From a virus, in IMG/VR virus record IMGVR_UViG_3300037083_000054, positions 1-64,000 of that record: a stretch of 64,000 nucleotides of DNA; one strand, 5' to 3'. This document shows positions 1-7,884 of the stretch, piece after piece. The position numbers and the translations under genes were made by a program. Numbering within the stretch: position 1 is the first letter of the stretch; every line of letters starts with the position of its first letter. A model generated the notes under the pieces. That model was not told the origin of the DNA. It searched no databases and saw only the letters and a list, made by a program, of their open reading frames with translations.

Positions 1-378
1 ATTGGCCAGTTCTGGATACGGTGCCCGATTGGCCAGTTCTGGAAACGATGCCCAATTGGCCAGTTCTGGAAACGATGCCCAATTGGCCAGTTCTGGAAAC
101 GGTGCCCAATTGGCCAGTTCTGGAAACGATGCCCGATTGGCCAGTTCTGGATACGATGCCCAATTGGCCAGTTCTGGATACGATGCCCAATTGGCCAGTT
201 CTGGATACGGTGCCCGATTGGCCAGTTCTGGATACGGTGCCCGATTGGCCAGTTCTGGAAACGATGCCCAATTGGCCAGTTCTGGATACGATGCCCGATT
301 GGCCAGTTCTGGATACGGTGCCCGATTGGCCAGTTCTGGAAACGATGCCCAATTGGCCAGTTCTGGATACGATGCCCG
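1..378 (+). repeat. 27-bp tandem repeat, 14 exact-length copies
   Basis: Fourteen 27-bp units run head to tail without length variation and encode the 9-residue unit LASSG(Y/N)(G/D)A(R/Q). A degenerate fifteenth unit follows at 379. Differences between units are confined to three codons, each with two states: TAC/AAC, GGT/GAT and CGA/CAA. The array is cut by the window edge, so its true copy number is unknown. There are no unique spacers, so it is a coding minisatellite and not a CRISPR array. Confidence 0.95.
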
Positions 379-583
379 ATTGGAAATGTCGGGAGAAAAT
401 AGCATTGGAGCCATCGCCGCAAAAAATGGTCGCATCAAGGTCGGCTCGAAAGGTGCATTCGCGATTTCTTTCTGGACAGACGCGGATGGATGGCGATTTT
501 TGACCGGAAAAGTTGGCGAGAATGGAATCCTTGCTGATACGTGGTATCAGGTGAAGGATGGTCAGTTGGCGAAGTGCGAATGA
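2..583 (+). CDS. DUF7666-like repeat protein, 5' end outside window
   Basis: The visible 193 residues are about 126 residues of 9-residue repeats followed by a C-terminal domain of about 65 residues (GENSIGAIAAKNG..., ending near WYQVKDGQLAKCE). That repeat plus C-terminal domain layout is known from phage and bacterial proteins carrying a DUF7666-type C-terminus; the function is unknown. The start lies upstream of the window. The TGA stop overlaps the next ATG (TGATG), so it is probably translationally coupled to the following small genes. The repeats also stay open in a second frame (21-503), which I treat as a by-product of repetition. Confidence 0.75.
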   Translation: MASSGYGARLASSGNDAQLASSGNDAQLASSGNGAQLASSGNDARLASSGYDAQLASSGYDAQLASSGYGARLASSGYGARLASSGNDAQLASSGYDARLASSGYGARLASSGNDAQLASSGYDARLEMSGENSIGAIAAKNGRIKVGSKGAFAISFWTDADGWRFLTGKVGENGILADTWYQVKDGQLAKCE

Positions 584-807
584 TGAGGACGAATGAAATG
601 CCACAAGACATTGAATTGCAATCCGGCGGATTCGAAATCGCGGCTCTCCGGCTGGCGTCGGCTCTAGAAGACTTCTCTGCCAAGATGGACGTTCAGATCA
701 AGCTTCAGACGCTCCTCATTGAACGCATGGAGCGAGTGTCCGACGCCTTCGTGAGAAGTTCTCTCCGAATTGAATCCGCAATAGGAAGGGGATCGCATGT
801 CGATTGA
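583..807 (+). CDS. hypothetical small protein (74 aa)
   Basis: The start ATG at 583 overlaps the previous stop. The middle of the protein (ALEDFSAKMDVQIKLQTLLI) looks helical, possibly a short coiled coil. I recognise no family. It is the first of a chain of small overlapping genes (583-1652), a pattern typical of phage early operons. An internal ATG at 598 is an alternative start. Confidence 0.6.
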   Translation: MRTNEMPQDIELQSGGFEIAALRLASALEDFSAKMDVQIKLQTLLIERMERVSDAFVRSSLRIESAIGRGSHVD

Positions 808-1000
808 ACTCTCGAAAATCAAGATCGGTGATCCAGTCGCATTCCAAGAAGACAATGGCGAAATCGTTCGCGGGATTGTCGAGCGAGCATTTCCTGATCG
901 AGGCTGGCGAATTCTCGTGAAGTGGGATGACGGCCATGCATCGAGTGCCGTCTCATTGGATTCGGCGAGCCTAATTTCTGTCGGGGAGCAAAAACGATGA
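797..1000 (+). CDS. hypothetical small protein (67 aa)
   Basis: Starts 11 bases inside the preceding gene and ends overlapping the next start. The sequence is rich in beta-type segments (KIGDPVAFQEDNGEIVRGIV, WRILVKWDDG), which would suit a small SH3- or Tudor-like barrel. That fold suggestion is inference; no family is recognised. Confidence 0.6.
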   Translation: MSIELSKIKIGDPVAFQEDNGEIVRGIVERAFPDRGWRILVKWDDGHASSAVSLDSASLISVGEQKR

Positions 1001-1197
1001 AACTGACACTCTGGTGTGATGCCACAACTGAAGACGGCACAATCATTCCAATGGATTCCAAAGTGGAATACCGTGGGCACGTGATTGGAGGAATGCTCTC
1101 TGTCCTGGCGGTGATTGATGGCAAGGAAATACGAGCGGTGATTCATCCGGAAAATACCGTGGAATTGAGAACGACCAAAAACAGGAAAAGGAATTGA
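997..1197 (+). CDS. hypothetical small protein (66 aa)
   Basis: ATG at 997 overlaps the previous TGA (ATGA coupling). Sixty-six residues with a basic tail (TTKNRKRN). No domain recognised. Likely real because of the tight overlap on both sides and the same codon character as its neighbours. Confidence 0.6.
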   Translation: MKLTLWCDATTEDGTIIPMDSKVEYRGHVIGGMLSVLAVIDGKEIRAVIHPENTVELRTTKNRKRN

Positions 1198-1515
1198 ATG
1201 ATGAAAGGTTATACGCCGGGTCCGTGGGAAACGAACGAAATTAAAATGCATCCCACAGGCAATCCGGATGTCGATCGACCGTGTGCGGTTTATACGAAAT
1301 CGCGTCCGCAAAAGTTCATTTGTACCACACTGGACGCGGATGTTCGCCCATTGATTGACGAACAAAGTGCGGCTGACTGCCGACTGCTTGCAGCGGCTCC
1401 TGAATTGTTCCAGTGCTTGCAAGATCTCGTAAACGCGGCTGATGAGAATGATGCTGTATTTTTCCGAATCCAAGCCCGCAAAATTCTTGCAAAGGCCAAA
1501 GGAGACTCCCCATGA
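1198..1515 (+). CDS. phage/bacterial protein with TPGPW...AAPEL motif (105 aa)
   Basis: Begins MMKGYTPGPWE and carries SAADCRLLAAAPELFQCL. The combination of an N-terminal TPGPW and an internal A-D-x-RL(I/L)AAAPEL(L/F) is a widespread signature of uncharacterised phage and prophage proteins of about 100 residues. Function unknown. It follows the previous stop directly and overlaps the next ATG. Confidence 0.75.
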   Translation: MMKGYTPGPWETNEIKMHPTGNPDVDRPCAVYTKSRPQKFICTTLDADVRPLIDEQSAADCRLLAAAPELFQCLQDLVNAADENDAVFFRIQARKILAKAKGDSP

Positions 1516-1652
1516 TCGAATTATCAATTCCGCAGCGAGTGCAAAATGGAATCGACTGGCTCGATTCGCAGATGGAGCGATTGGTTTGGTTCCCCACCCA
1601 ATCGGGGAGATATCTCGATGAGATTGATGAACTCAGTCGGAACTCTATTTAG
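1512..1652 (+). CDS. hypothetical 46-aa protein
   Basis: ATG at 1512 overlaps the previous stop, and a 46-codon frame runs to TAG at 1650. The product begins MIELSIPQRVQNGIDWLDSQ and looks helical. It is the last gene before an intrinsic terminator, which supports it being the end of a transcription unit. Confidence 0.5.
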   Translation: MIELSIPQRVQNGIDWLDSQMERLVWFPTQSGRYLDEIDELSRNSI

Positions 1653-1729
1653 GAAAGGGATTGATCATGATTACCAATCACGAATTCAACATTTAATTCG
1701 CAAAAGCTCCGGCCTCCGACAAATGATTT

Positions 1730-1768
1730 AACGCGGCGAACAGAAAATTGTTCGCCGCGTTCATTTTT
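1730..1768 (+). terminator. intrinsic terminator
   Basis: A perfect 12-bp stem (AACGCGGCGAAC / GTTCGCCGCGTT) with an 8-base loop is followed by CATTTTT. It closes the small-gene operon that ends at 1652 and separates it from the gene at 1838. Confidence 0.8.
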
Positions 1769-1837
1769 ACGTGAACCATTCCGATGAATCGTTCGTTGTA
1801 CTGAATACGAAGCCAAAAACAGCCGTAGGAGAAGTCC

Positions 1838-2176
1838 ATGTCGACGCAAATGATTGAGTCCAGCACGAATGCCGATATCATCATCACGATCACGCCAGAA
1901 ACGGTGGAAACGATCCGCACGAAAGCGAAGCTGGTGATGACGACTGCCCTGAAGGGAGTTGTCTGGGAAGATGGCGATGTCGTGGTCCGCGATGCTCATG
2001 AAACGATGTCGCCGTATGATTCGATGAAGACGCCGGAGCAATGGCATTGGACTGCCGGTGCAGAGATCGTGCAATACTTTGATTCATGTGCCATAAGAGG
2101 AGTGCTCATTTCCGATGCCGATTTGATAAAAGGTGTGGCTCGACTGATCTTTACTCATGATCCGGCAATGGTGTAA
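1838..2176 (+). CDS. hypothetical protein (112 aa)
   Basis: Starts after a good Shine-Dalgarno (TAGGAGAAGTCC) and ends just before the GNAT gene. The C-terminal half (EIVQYFDSCAIRGVLISDAD) looks folded, but I recognise no family. It opens the next plus-strand operon after the terminator at 1730-1768. Confidence 0.65.
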   Translation: MSTQMIESSTNADIIITITPETVETIRTKAKLVMTTALKGVVWEDGDVVVRDAHETMSPYDSMKTPEQWHWTAGAEIVQYFDSCAIRGVLISDADLIKGVARLIFTHDPAMV

Positions 2177-2178
2177 AC

Positions 2179-2664
2179 ATGCGACTTTTCGGCCAAAAAT
2201 CCATGACGACTCCAAGGGCTCACGTTCTCGTACGATGGGCAATCAGCCGTGATTTGCCGGAGATTCTGGAGATTGAGAACGAGTCGTTCGAATTTCCATG
2301 GACGCGAGAAGATTATCTGGGCACCCTGCGACGCCGAAACGTCATTGCTCTGGTTGCGGAAAGAAACGAATCCATTCTTGGATATGCAATCTATGAGTTA
2401 TTGAAAACTCAATTGCATCTGCTGAACTTCGCGGTTGCTCCGAAACATCGGCATACCGGTATCGGTTACTCGCTGGTCGAGAGGATGAAAAAGAAAATCC
2501 TGGAACAACGTCGAACGTCAATTGTGTTAGAGGTTCGCGAGACGAATCTCGACGCTCAGTTGTTCTTTCAGTCGCAAGGATTCGCGGCGACGAATGTATT
2601 GCGGAAGTATTATGACGACACAACTGATGATGCCTATCGAATGTGTTATGGAGTGGATGAATAA
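2179..2664 (+). CDS. GNAT N-acetyltransferase, RimI-like
   Basis: 161 residues spanning a complete GNAT fold. The acetyl-CoA loop is visible as APKHRHTGIGYSLVERM, matching the (Q/R)xxGxG/A motif A, and the C-terminal QLFFQSQGF is typical of RimI-type enzymes. Such enzymes transfer acetyl from acetyl-CoA to an N-terminal or side-chain amine; the substrate here cannot be told. Its TAA overlaps the ATG of the DUF3310 gene (TAATG). Confidence 0.85.
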   Translation: MRLFGQKSMTTPRAHVLVRWAISRDLPEILEIENESFEFPWTREDYLGTLRRRNVIALVAERNESILGYAIYELLKTQLHLLNFAVAPKHRHTGIGYSLVERMKKKILEQRRTSIVLEVRETNLDAQLFFQSQGFAATNVLRKYYDDTTDDAYRMCYGVDE

Positions 2665-2948
2665 TGGCAAAAATGCCGATCAAAGAAGCTGTGAATCATC
2701 CAGCTCATTATAATTCTGGAAACATTGAGGTCATCGAAGCGATCGAGGATTGGGGCCTCGGTTTCTGCGACGGAAACGTGGTTAAATATGTGGCCCGATT
2801 CCGACACAAGAATGGAATCGAAGATCTGAAGAAAGCCCAGTGGTATTTAAATCGTCTCATTCAAGAAGAGGAACAAAAGACATGCCCGAACAACGTGACA
2901 TCAATATCTTCAAAATCGCCCAAACCACAGTCGACCAAGCAGCCGTGA
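2664..2948 (+). CDS. DUF3310 (SaV-like) phage protein
   Basis: The N-terminal 70 residues carry the DUF3310 signature: VNHPAHYNSG, then EVIEAIEDWGL, then GNVVKYVARFRHKNG and LKKAQWYLNRLI. This family of about 60-70 residues is common in phage nucleotide and replication clusters and is thought to be a small nucleotide-binding or kinase-associated protein; the role is not established. The C-terminal 20 residues are low complexity and overlap the ThyX start. Confidence 0.9.
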   Translation: MAKMPIKEAVNHPAHYNSGNIEVIEAIEDWGLGFCDGNVVKYVARFRHKNGIEDLKKAQWYLNRLIQEEEQKTCPNNVTSISSKSPKPQSTKQP

Positions 2949-3706
2949 AACAGTGGCTCGATTCGTTGGGTGCAACCGAATTCGAAATTCCTGATTCAGA
3001 TTCTGTGAGCGATCCTGCATTGCTCGTCGCATTAGCTGGAAAGCGGTGTTACATGAGTTTCGAAGCGGGTCTTAATCCAAACGTCACGCAGATTCGCAGC
3101 GACTATGTGAAATACTTCGACAACATTCTCGCGAGCGGCCACGGGTCGGTCCTTGAACACTCAGTCTTCACGTTCGCGATTGAGAATGTATCGCGTGTCT
3201 TCACAGCGGAAATGAACAGGCATCGTGCGGGTTGGGCGATCAGCGAAGGTTCCCTGCGGTTCATTCGTTTTGATAAGACGATTCCGTTTTGGATGCCGAC
3301 ATCGCTGCAAGATCAAGAGGGAGATCCCGAAGAGATCCTCAACAAAAAATACAATAGCCGCGAATTGTTCATGCAAGCGTTTCGGCACCAAGAAATCATT
3401 TACGGAGAATTATTGAAGATCTGGGACATGGAATCGACTGACAAAAACTTCGCCTACAAAAAACTGGTGACGAGTTGTCTCCGAAGAATTGTGGGGCTTG
3501 GAGTTGCAACTGGCGGTGTGTGGACCGGGAATGTCCGTGCTCTCCGTCATGTGTTGACGATGCGTTGTTCGCCGGTCGCAGAAGAAGAAATTTTGCATGT
3601 GTTCAGTCGGATTGCTCAGATGATTGCCGTGGAACAGCCGTTAATGTTCGGCGACTTTGCGAAGAGCGATGATGGTTACTGGCGTCCGAAGTATGTCGGC
3701 GTGTGA
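2882..3706 (+). CDS. thyX: FAD-dependent thymidylate synthase
   Basis: About 274 residues from ATG 2882. The ThyX motif is seen as RHRAGWAISEGSLRF, a variant with one extra residue relative to the canonical RHRx7S spacing. GHGSVLEHSVFTF and a C-terminal NVRALRHVLTMRC (substrate-binding arginine region) also fit. ThyX makes dTMP from dUMP with methylene-tetrahydrofolate and NADPH, using FAD. Many phages carry it to raise the dTTP supply, which suits the neighbouring replication genes. The ATG lies inside the DUF3310 gene; an upstream in-frame GTG-type extension is less likely. Confidence 0.93.
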   Translation: MPEQRDINIFKIAQTTVDQAAVKQWLDSLGATEFEIPDSDSVSDPALLVALAGKRCYMSFEAGLNPNVTQIRSDYVKYFDNILASGHGSVLEHSVFTFAIENVSRVFTAEMNRHRAGWAISEGSLRFIRFDKTIPFWMPTSLQDQEGDPEEILNKKYNSRELFMQAFRHQEIIYGELLKIWDMESTDKNFAYKKLVTSCLRRIVGLGVATGGVWTGNVRALRHVLTMRCSPVAEEEILHVFSRIAQMIAVEQPLMFGDFAKSDDGYWRPKYVGV

Positions 3707-4554
3707 TTGAAAGCGAATTTAAAATGCCATACTCCGAATCATACCACGAAGAAACCGACAGTCTTAGCTGCACTCAGTTCAAGCTGTTCGTCCATTCGCC
3801 GCTTGAATATTACCATACGTTCATCACGAAAAAGCTGGCGAAGAAAGAGGCGACGCGATTTACGGAAGTCGGTAAAGTCGTTCATGCGATCACATTGGAG
3901 AAAAAGAGTCTCGACGATCTCGTGCGTGTCTATCCGTCAAGCTGCATGAACAAAAAAGATGGATTAATTGGAAGTGCAGCGGCAGAGTTCCGAGAGAAGA
4001 TTTTTCCTGTCGTCGCGATGAAGGAAGATCAGATTGAGCAGATTGAGAAAGTCGTCGCAGCCGTCTATTCCAGTGATCTCGGCCCGATCGTGAACTCGGG
4101 AGCGAAGTTCGAGGAGCGATTGGATGCAATCGTTGAAGGCGTGGCGTGTCGGTGCAAGATCGACATCCACTCAGTTTTCGAGGATATGGTGCGGATTTGG
4201 GATGTGAAAACCACCGAACGGATTGCCCCAGCGGATTGGAATCGAACTGCCAAACAGTTTGGTTATCCCATTCAGGATGCGTTCTACAGTCTGATTGCCG
4301 AGACGCATTATGGATTGCCTTCGGTCTTTCGATTCTGGGCCGTCGAAACCGTGAAGCTGTATCGCGTTGAGACGAGATGGTTTGATGAGCGGAGCCGCGA
4401 AATCGCCAAGGATTTCGTTCGCAAGAAATTGAAAGAATTCGCAGCCCGAAAAGAGTCAGGCAATTGGAATGACGGATGGGAACCGACGATGGTGGTTGGT
4501 CCATGGGACTTTAATGAAGGCAATGATGATGAAGTTGTGGAGTTCGAAGGATGA
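3703..4554 (+). CDS. PD-(D/E)XK exonuclease-like protein (DUF3799/RecE type)
   Basis: About 283 residues with LSCTQFKLFVHSPLEYYH near the N-terminus, EVGKVVHAIT, and the catalytic core GVACRCKIDIH...IWDVKTTE followed by QFGYPIQDAFYS. The D...DxK plus Q/Y pattern is that of phage RecB/Cas4-like PD-(D/E)XK nucleases related to RecE C-terminal domains. It probably processes DNA ends for recombination, working with SSB. GTG 3703 overlaps the ThyX stop; ATG 3724 is an alternative start giving a cleaner N-terminus (MPYSESYHEETDS). Confidence 0.85.
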   Translation: MIESEFKMPYSESYHEETDSLSCTQFKLFVHSPLEYYHTFITKKLAKKEATRFTEVGKVVHAITLEKKSLDDLVRVYPSSCMNKKDGLIGSAAAEFREKIFPVVAMKEDQIEQIEKVVAAVYSSDLGPIVNSGAKFEERLDAIVEGVACRCKIDIHSVFEDMVRIWDVKTTERIAPADWNRTAKQFGYPIQDAFYSLIAETHYGLPSVFRFWAVETVKLYRVETRWFDERSREIAKDFVRKKLKEFAARKESGNWNDGWEPTMVVGPWDFNEGNDDEVVEFEG

Positions 4555-4802
4555 AAAAACTATGGGGCGTTCACTGTGATACGGAAACATGGTTTTATGG
4601 TTCGGAACAACAGGCGATTGATCAAGCTAATCGACTGCGGTCGTTCATTCATGAAACGTCAAAAGTGGATGGCGTATGGGACGGATGGGATCGGCCTACT
4701 ATTGAATCTGTTTGCGTATTCCGGGTTATTTTTTCCATGCAAGCCGTTAATCCAGGCGCTCATTATTCGCAGGTTGATTATCAACTGACATCGTTGGAGT
4801 GA
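4551..4802 (+). CDS. hypothetical protein (83 aa)
   Basis: ATG overlaps the stop of the nuclease gene. The sequence (MKKLWGVHCDTETWFYGSEQQAIDQANRLRSF) is unrecognised. Its placement between nuclease and SSB genes suggests an accessory replication or recombination role, which is inference from context only. Confidence 0.6.
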   Translation: MKKLWGVHCDTETWFYGSEQQAIDQANRLRSFIHETSKVDGVWDGWDRPTIESVCVFRVIFSMQAVNPGAHYSQVDYQLTSLE

Positions 4803-4805
4803 ACG

Positions 4806-5084
4806 ATGACATTTTCGTTCAACTGCGGTGATTTTGAGGGACGAGCGGATACGATCGAAGAAATGCGATGGAAAATTCAGGCCAATGACGAACGCAGGCG
4901 AAATACTGACAGGATTGTGCAGTTGCGGGCGATTCGATGGGGCCATGAGTTCGGGCTGCGACGTGTGTGTGAATGTGGTTTGCGAGATGTTGATTTTCAT
5001 CTGAGCGATGAAGCGTTGCGGCGAATTTGTCCAGTAGCGGAACGAAAGTCGTTGGAGGCGAGATATGGCAAAAGCGAGCGATAA
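4806..5084 (+). CDS. hypothetical protein (92 aa)
   Basis: ATG 4806 lies just after the previous stop; the 3' end overlaps the next start by 20 bases. A Cys pair (RVCECGLRD) and His (DFHLSD) are present but do not form a clear zinc knuckle. Unrecognised. Confidence 0.55.
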   Translation: MTFSFNCGDFEGRADTIEEMRWKIQANDERRRNTDRIVQLRAIRWGHEFGLRRVCECGLRDVDFHLSDEALRRICPVAERKSLEARYGKSER

Positions 5085-5586
5085 GCCGAGCGAGGAAATG
5101 TTCTCCAAATATGATCTCGGTTCAGGATTTTTGCGGTCGTCGGATATGGTGCATAACCAATCGTTTCGATCATTTCTATTGACGATCGACAAGTTTCATC
5201 CGGCGATGTCGCTGGAAGGGGCCGATAAGAAGCCGATTAAGCATCCGTGCCTTGGTTTCAAGGAAACAACCAAGTTGCTCGTGCTGAATTCCACGTCGCA
5301 AGAAGTGCTGCATATGGTGACGGGCGAATCAGACGGATTCAAAACAATCGGCCATAAAGTGCGAATTGAGGCCCGCGAAATCGAAGCATTTGGCGAGCGA
5401 TGTTACGGTTTGCGTCTGATGCCTTCGCCGGGAACGTTGATGCGGCGGGGTGTTAAGAAATTCTTGGGGAAGCCAGCGGTATTTGTTTGTTCGTCGAAGT
5501 CGAAAGAAGAAGGTGCAACTGATGGGAATTCCCAAGCCGGAGCGACTGAGTCAGGAACAGCAGAGAAAAAAGGCGACGGAAACTGA
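5065..5586 (+). CDS. hypothetical phage protein (173 aa)
   Basis: A folded N-terminal portion of about 140 residues (YDLGSGFLRSSDMVHNQSF... RLMPSPGTLMRRGVKKFLG) and a charged, low-complexity tail (EGATDGNSQAGATESGTAEK) resemble the layout of small ssDNA- or tail-interacting phage proteins. No family is identified. It lies two genes upstream of SSB. Confidence 0.6.
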   Translation: MAKASDKPSEEMFSKYDLGSGFLRSSDMVHNQSFRSFLLTIDKFHPAMSLEGADKKPIKHPCLGFKETTKLLVLNSTSQEVLHMVTGESDGFKTIGHKVRIEAREIEAFGERCYGLRLMPSPGTLMRRGVKKFLGKPAVFVCSSKSKEEGATDGNSQAGATESGTAEKKGDGN

Positions 5587-5746
5587 AGAGCAACTGTGGC
5601 GAAACTATTTTCGATTGACTAAGGCGGAAGGCGATTCTGCGTGTTTGCTTCGTCGGGCGATTTTGAAGAGAATCCGCGACCGGGATTTTTCGGAAGCCTA
5701 TATTCAAACGTCTTTCGCAGCCGACCCGGATTTTGACGACGAATGA
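5522..5746 (+). CDS. hypothetical 74-aa protein overlapping the previous gene
   Basis: Starts at ATG 5522 and overlaps the low-complexity tail of the preceding gene by 65 bases in another frame. The product is basic at the N-terminus (MGIPKPERLSQEQQRKK) and acidic at the end (ADPDFDDE). The downstream non-overlapping part is good coding sequence, but the start is uncertain. Confidence 0.45.
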   Translation: MGIPKPERLSQEQQRKKATETEEQLWRNYFRLTKAEGDSACLLRRAILKRIRDRDFSEAYIQTSFAADPDFDDE

Positions 5747-5768
5747 CATTCAACCGTAAAGGAACTTC

Positions 5769-6212
5769 ATGGCCTCGTTTAATCAAGTGACATTGATCGG
5801 CAATCTTACCCGTGATCCGCAACAGAAATTCCTTCAGAGTGGAACGGCCGTTTGCGAATTCGGCCTCGCGGTGAATTCGAGTTATACGAACAAATCCGGC
5901 CAGAAAGTCGAGGAGTGCTCGTTTTTCGAGGTGACGTTCTTCGGAAAGATTGCGGAAGTCTGCGGTCAGTATTTGACGAAAGGCAAACAAATCCTCGTCT
6001 CGGGGAAACTTAAACAAGAGACATGGGACGATAAGGAAACGGGAGCCAAGCGATCGAAAGTGAAAGTGATCGGCGAGTCGATGGTGATGCTCGGCGGAAA
6101 GTCCGGCGAGAACGGGAATCGACGCTCGGAATCTACCGAGGAAGGTGGTTCGTCCGGCGGTTCCTCGGAACCGGCATCGGACTATTCGAACAGTGACGAC
6201 GTTCCATTTTAA
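5769..6212 (+). CDS. ssb: single-stranded DNA-binding protein
   Basis: 147 residues with the full OB-fold: NQVTLIGNLTRDP at the start, FGLAVNS, ECSFFEVTFFGKIAE, and GKQILVSGKLKQETW. A Ser/Gly-rich linker leads to an acidic tip DSNDDVPF-like end (residues SDDVPF), the usual docking peptide for partner proteins such as helicases and nucleases. RBS AAAGGAAC precedes the ATG. It coats ssDNA during phage replication and recombination. Confidence 0.95.
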   Translation: MASFNQVTLIGNLTRDPQQKFLQSGTAVCEFGLAVNSSYTNKSGQKVEECSFFEVTFFGKIAEVCGQYLTKGKQILVSGKLKQETWDDKETGAKRSKVKVIGESMVMLGGKSGENGNRRSESTEEGGSSGGSSEPASDYSNSDDVPF

Positions 6213-6222
6213 GGGATGATGA

Positions 6223-6471
6223 ATGCTGACGTATCGCGATATGCAAACCGAAGCCGAAGCGAAGCAGCGAGGTCGCGACCATGTGAATATCCGCTTCAGC
6301 AATGGGAAGGGGGCGGCATTCCGTGGTCTTGGTAAGACTCAGATTTATTTGATTCGCTGCCCGAAAGAGGATTGTGGCAGTGAGAACTATGCGTTGAACG
6401 TTTCCTCCGGCATCTGTTCAACATGCGGTTTCGATGTGTCGAAAGATGCCGAAAAAGAGACAGAATCATGA
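6223..6471 (+). CDS. zinc-ribbon small protein (82 aa)
   Basis: Two CxxC-type pairs are visible, CPKEDC and CSTCGF, forming a plausible zinc ribbon in the C-terminal half. The stop overlaps the next ATG. Function unknown; probably a nucleic-acid-binding accessory of the replication block. Confidence 0.6.
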   Translation: MLTYRDMQTEAEAKQRGRDHVNIRFSNGKGAAFRGLGKTQIYLIRCPKEDCGSENYALNVSSGICSTCGFDVSKDAEKETES

Positions 6472-6812
6472 GCATGAAATTGAGTGTCTATGTCGGCCCC
6501 TCTCTGGTGGCAGAGGACGTGTCGCAAGAACTGATCGAGTCGTTTGAGCACGTCATTCGTGACGGCGAAGGCGAAGCTCGTGATCATGATGATACGAGGC
6601 GGTATTTGACTCCCAATATCAAAGTACCTGGAATCACTCGGACGATGAGATTTGATGACTGCGATTATCCACGCCCGACAGATATCAGTATGGATCTCGT
6701 GCGACGGGAAACGGAAGCGTTTCGCAATATGACGTCGGCATTCCGAGACGCGATGTCGATTGTCGGCGGCGAATGCACAGTCGAATGGGGCATCGTCTGC
6801 GGGATTTTCTGA
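6468..6812 (+). CDS. hypothetical protein (114 aa)
   Basis: Start ATG 6468 overlaps the previous TGA. The sequence is acidic in the middle (EARDHDDTRRYLTPNI) with no recognised motif. The start was chosen because of the overlap; an upstream in-frame extension to 6423 would run deep into the zinc-ribbon gene. Confidence 0.55.
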   Translation: MSMKLSVYVGPSLVAEDVSQELIESFEHVIRDGEGEARDHDDTRRYLTPNIKVPGITRTMRFDDCDYPRPTDISMDLVRRETEAFRNMTSAFRDAMSIVGGECTVEWGIVCGIF

Positions 6813-6852
6813 GTGGGCGATTTGCCAAAAAACAACAACAAAGGAATTGGAA

Positions 6853-7884
6853 ATGGTTGAAGCGGAATTGATCGTCACGTCGACGCAGCGAAAAGCCCAC
6901 AAGGAATGCGAGTTAGCTTGGAAACAGGGACAGAAAGAGGCCACGGGCTGCATTCCGAAAATGGCCATCAATCTCTACAAAATCCGGGAGATGGGCACAT
7001 GGAGTTTGGGTGGCTATAAGTCAATGAATGAGTATTTGGAAGGCGAGGGGTTTTCCTTCAGCCAGCCGCGAGGCATTCAGTTAATGAACGCGGGCGAAGC
7101 CTTGATCAAAATGGGTCTGCTCGCCGAGGAACGGGGAATTGAGATTGTGTTGCCATTCTCAGATGCTCATGCCCAGATGCTGCGGAAGATTGGCGACGAT
7201 GAATCGCAGTGGCTCGATGTGTGGACCGAGGCTCTCAAACAATCGGGCGGCAAGACGGACTCCATTACCAAAAAGATCTTGGAAAAGATTGCCGATCAAA
7301 TCCTGCCGAGTCGAACGCAGCCCGCTCGCGGTCGTCCGCCGACGGGAGGAGGCGGAAAATCGGAACAAAAACGAGTGGCCGTCAAAAAAAACAGTGAGGA
7401 ATTGCCGGAAGATTCGGCTCCTATCGCTCCGTCGATTGCGGTGCCGACAGCGGTCCCTGAAACGGAATATACCGGCAAGCCGTCAGGCGGAACGACATTC
7501 AATCCTGGAGAATTCGATGCCTCACAATCGGTCGACACCACGAATGCTCCGGCCTGTTTGAAAGAGGTGATTCCATCCGCTCTTGTTGTTCTCGCCCTCC
7601 AAAAAGACGTTGCCGCTCTCAAGAAACGCATTTTGGAATTCTCTGAATCGCCGGGCGGTTTTTATTTCCACAAACAAGATGCCGAGCGTCTCTGCGATCA
7701 GATCCGGGAGAACTTGAAGGAAGCGGTCTATGAGCGGATTTGTGCTGGATGCAAGGGTGAGCCAGTTAAGTCGTGCAAGCACTGTCAAGGATGCGGCTTT
7801 ACTTCTCATGGACAGGGTCGGACGCTAACGAAAGAAGATAAGGCGTGGCTGGCCAAGCAACCCTTTGAAGGGGAATATCGGTGA
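6853..7884 (+). CDS. hypothetical DNA-metabolism protein with C-terminal zinc motif (343 aa)
   Basis: Chosen start ATG 6853 follows AAAGGAATTGG. The N-terminal 150 residues include WSLGGYKSMNEYLEGEG and SQPRGIQLMNAGEALI, resembling the helical modules of plasmid/phage replication-associated proteins. A low-complexity linker (about residues 180-250) is followed by a Cys-rich end: CAGCKGEPVKSCKHCQGCGF, a DnaJ-like zinc cluster with four CxxC or CxGC units. The stop overlaps the helicase start. Exact role unknown; a helicase partner or loader is a reasonable guess. Confidence 0.6.
   Translation: MVEAELIVTSTQRKAHKECELAWKQGQKEATGCIPKMAINLYKIREMGTWSLGGYKSMNEYLEGEGFSFSQPRGIQLMNAGEALIKMGLLAEERGIEIVLPFSDAHAQMLRKIGDDESQWLDVWTEALKQSGGKTDSITKKILEKIADQILPSRTQPARGRPPTGGGGKSEQKRVAVKKNSEELPEDSAPIAPSIAVPTAVPETEYTGKPSGGTTFNPGEFDASQSVDTTNAPACLKEVIPSALVVLALQKDVAALKKRILEFSESPGGFYFHKQDAERLCDQIRENLKEAVYERICAGCKGEPVKSCKHCQGCGFTSHGQGRTLTKEDKAWLAKQPFEGEYR

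Noticed and set aside
1-378. CRISPR-like array
   Set aside because: Units are contiguous with no unique spacers and encode an in-frame protein repeat.
1-378. Variable repeat of a diversity-generating retroelement
   Set aside because: Variation is limited to three fixed positions and other adenines are invariant; no reverse transcriptase or template repeat is seen in the window.
21-503. Second long frame through the tandem repeats
   Set aside because: A by-product of a 27-bp repeat without stops; it ends in unnatural sequence and the other frame has the recognised C-terminal domain.
664-1527. 287-codon minus-strand frame
   Set aside because: Antisense to five well-coupled small genes, rich in Arg/His/Phe as expected for a shadow frame.
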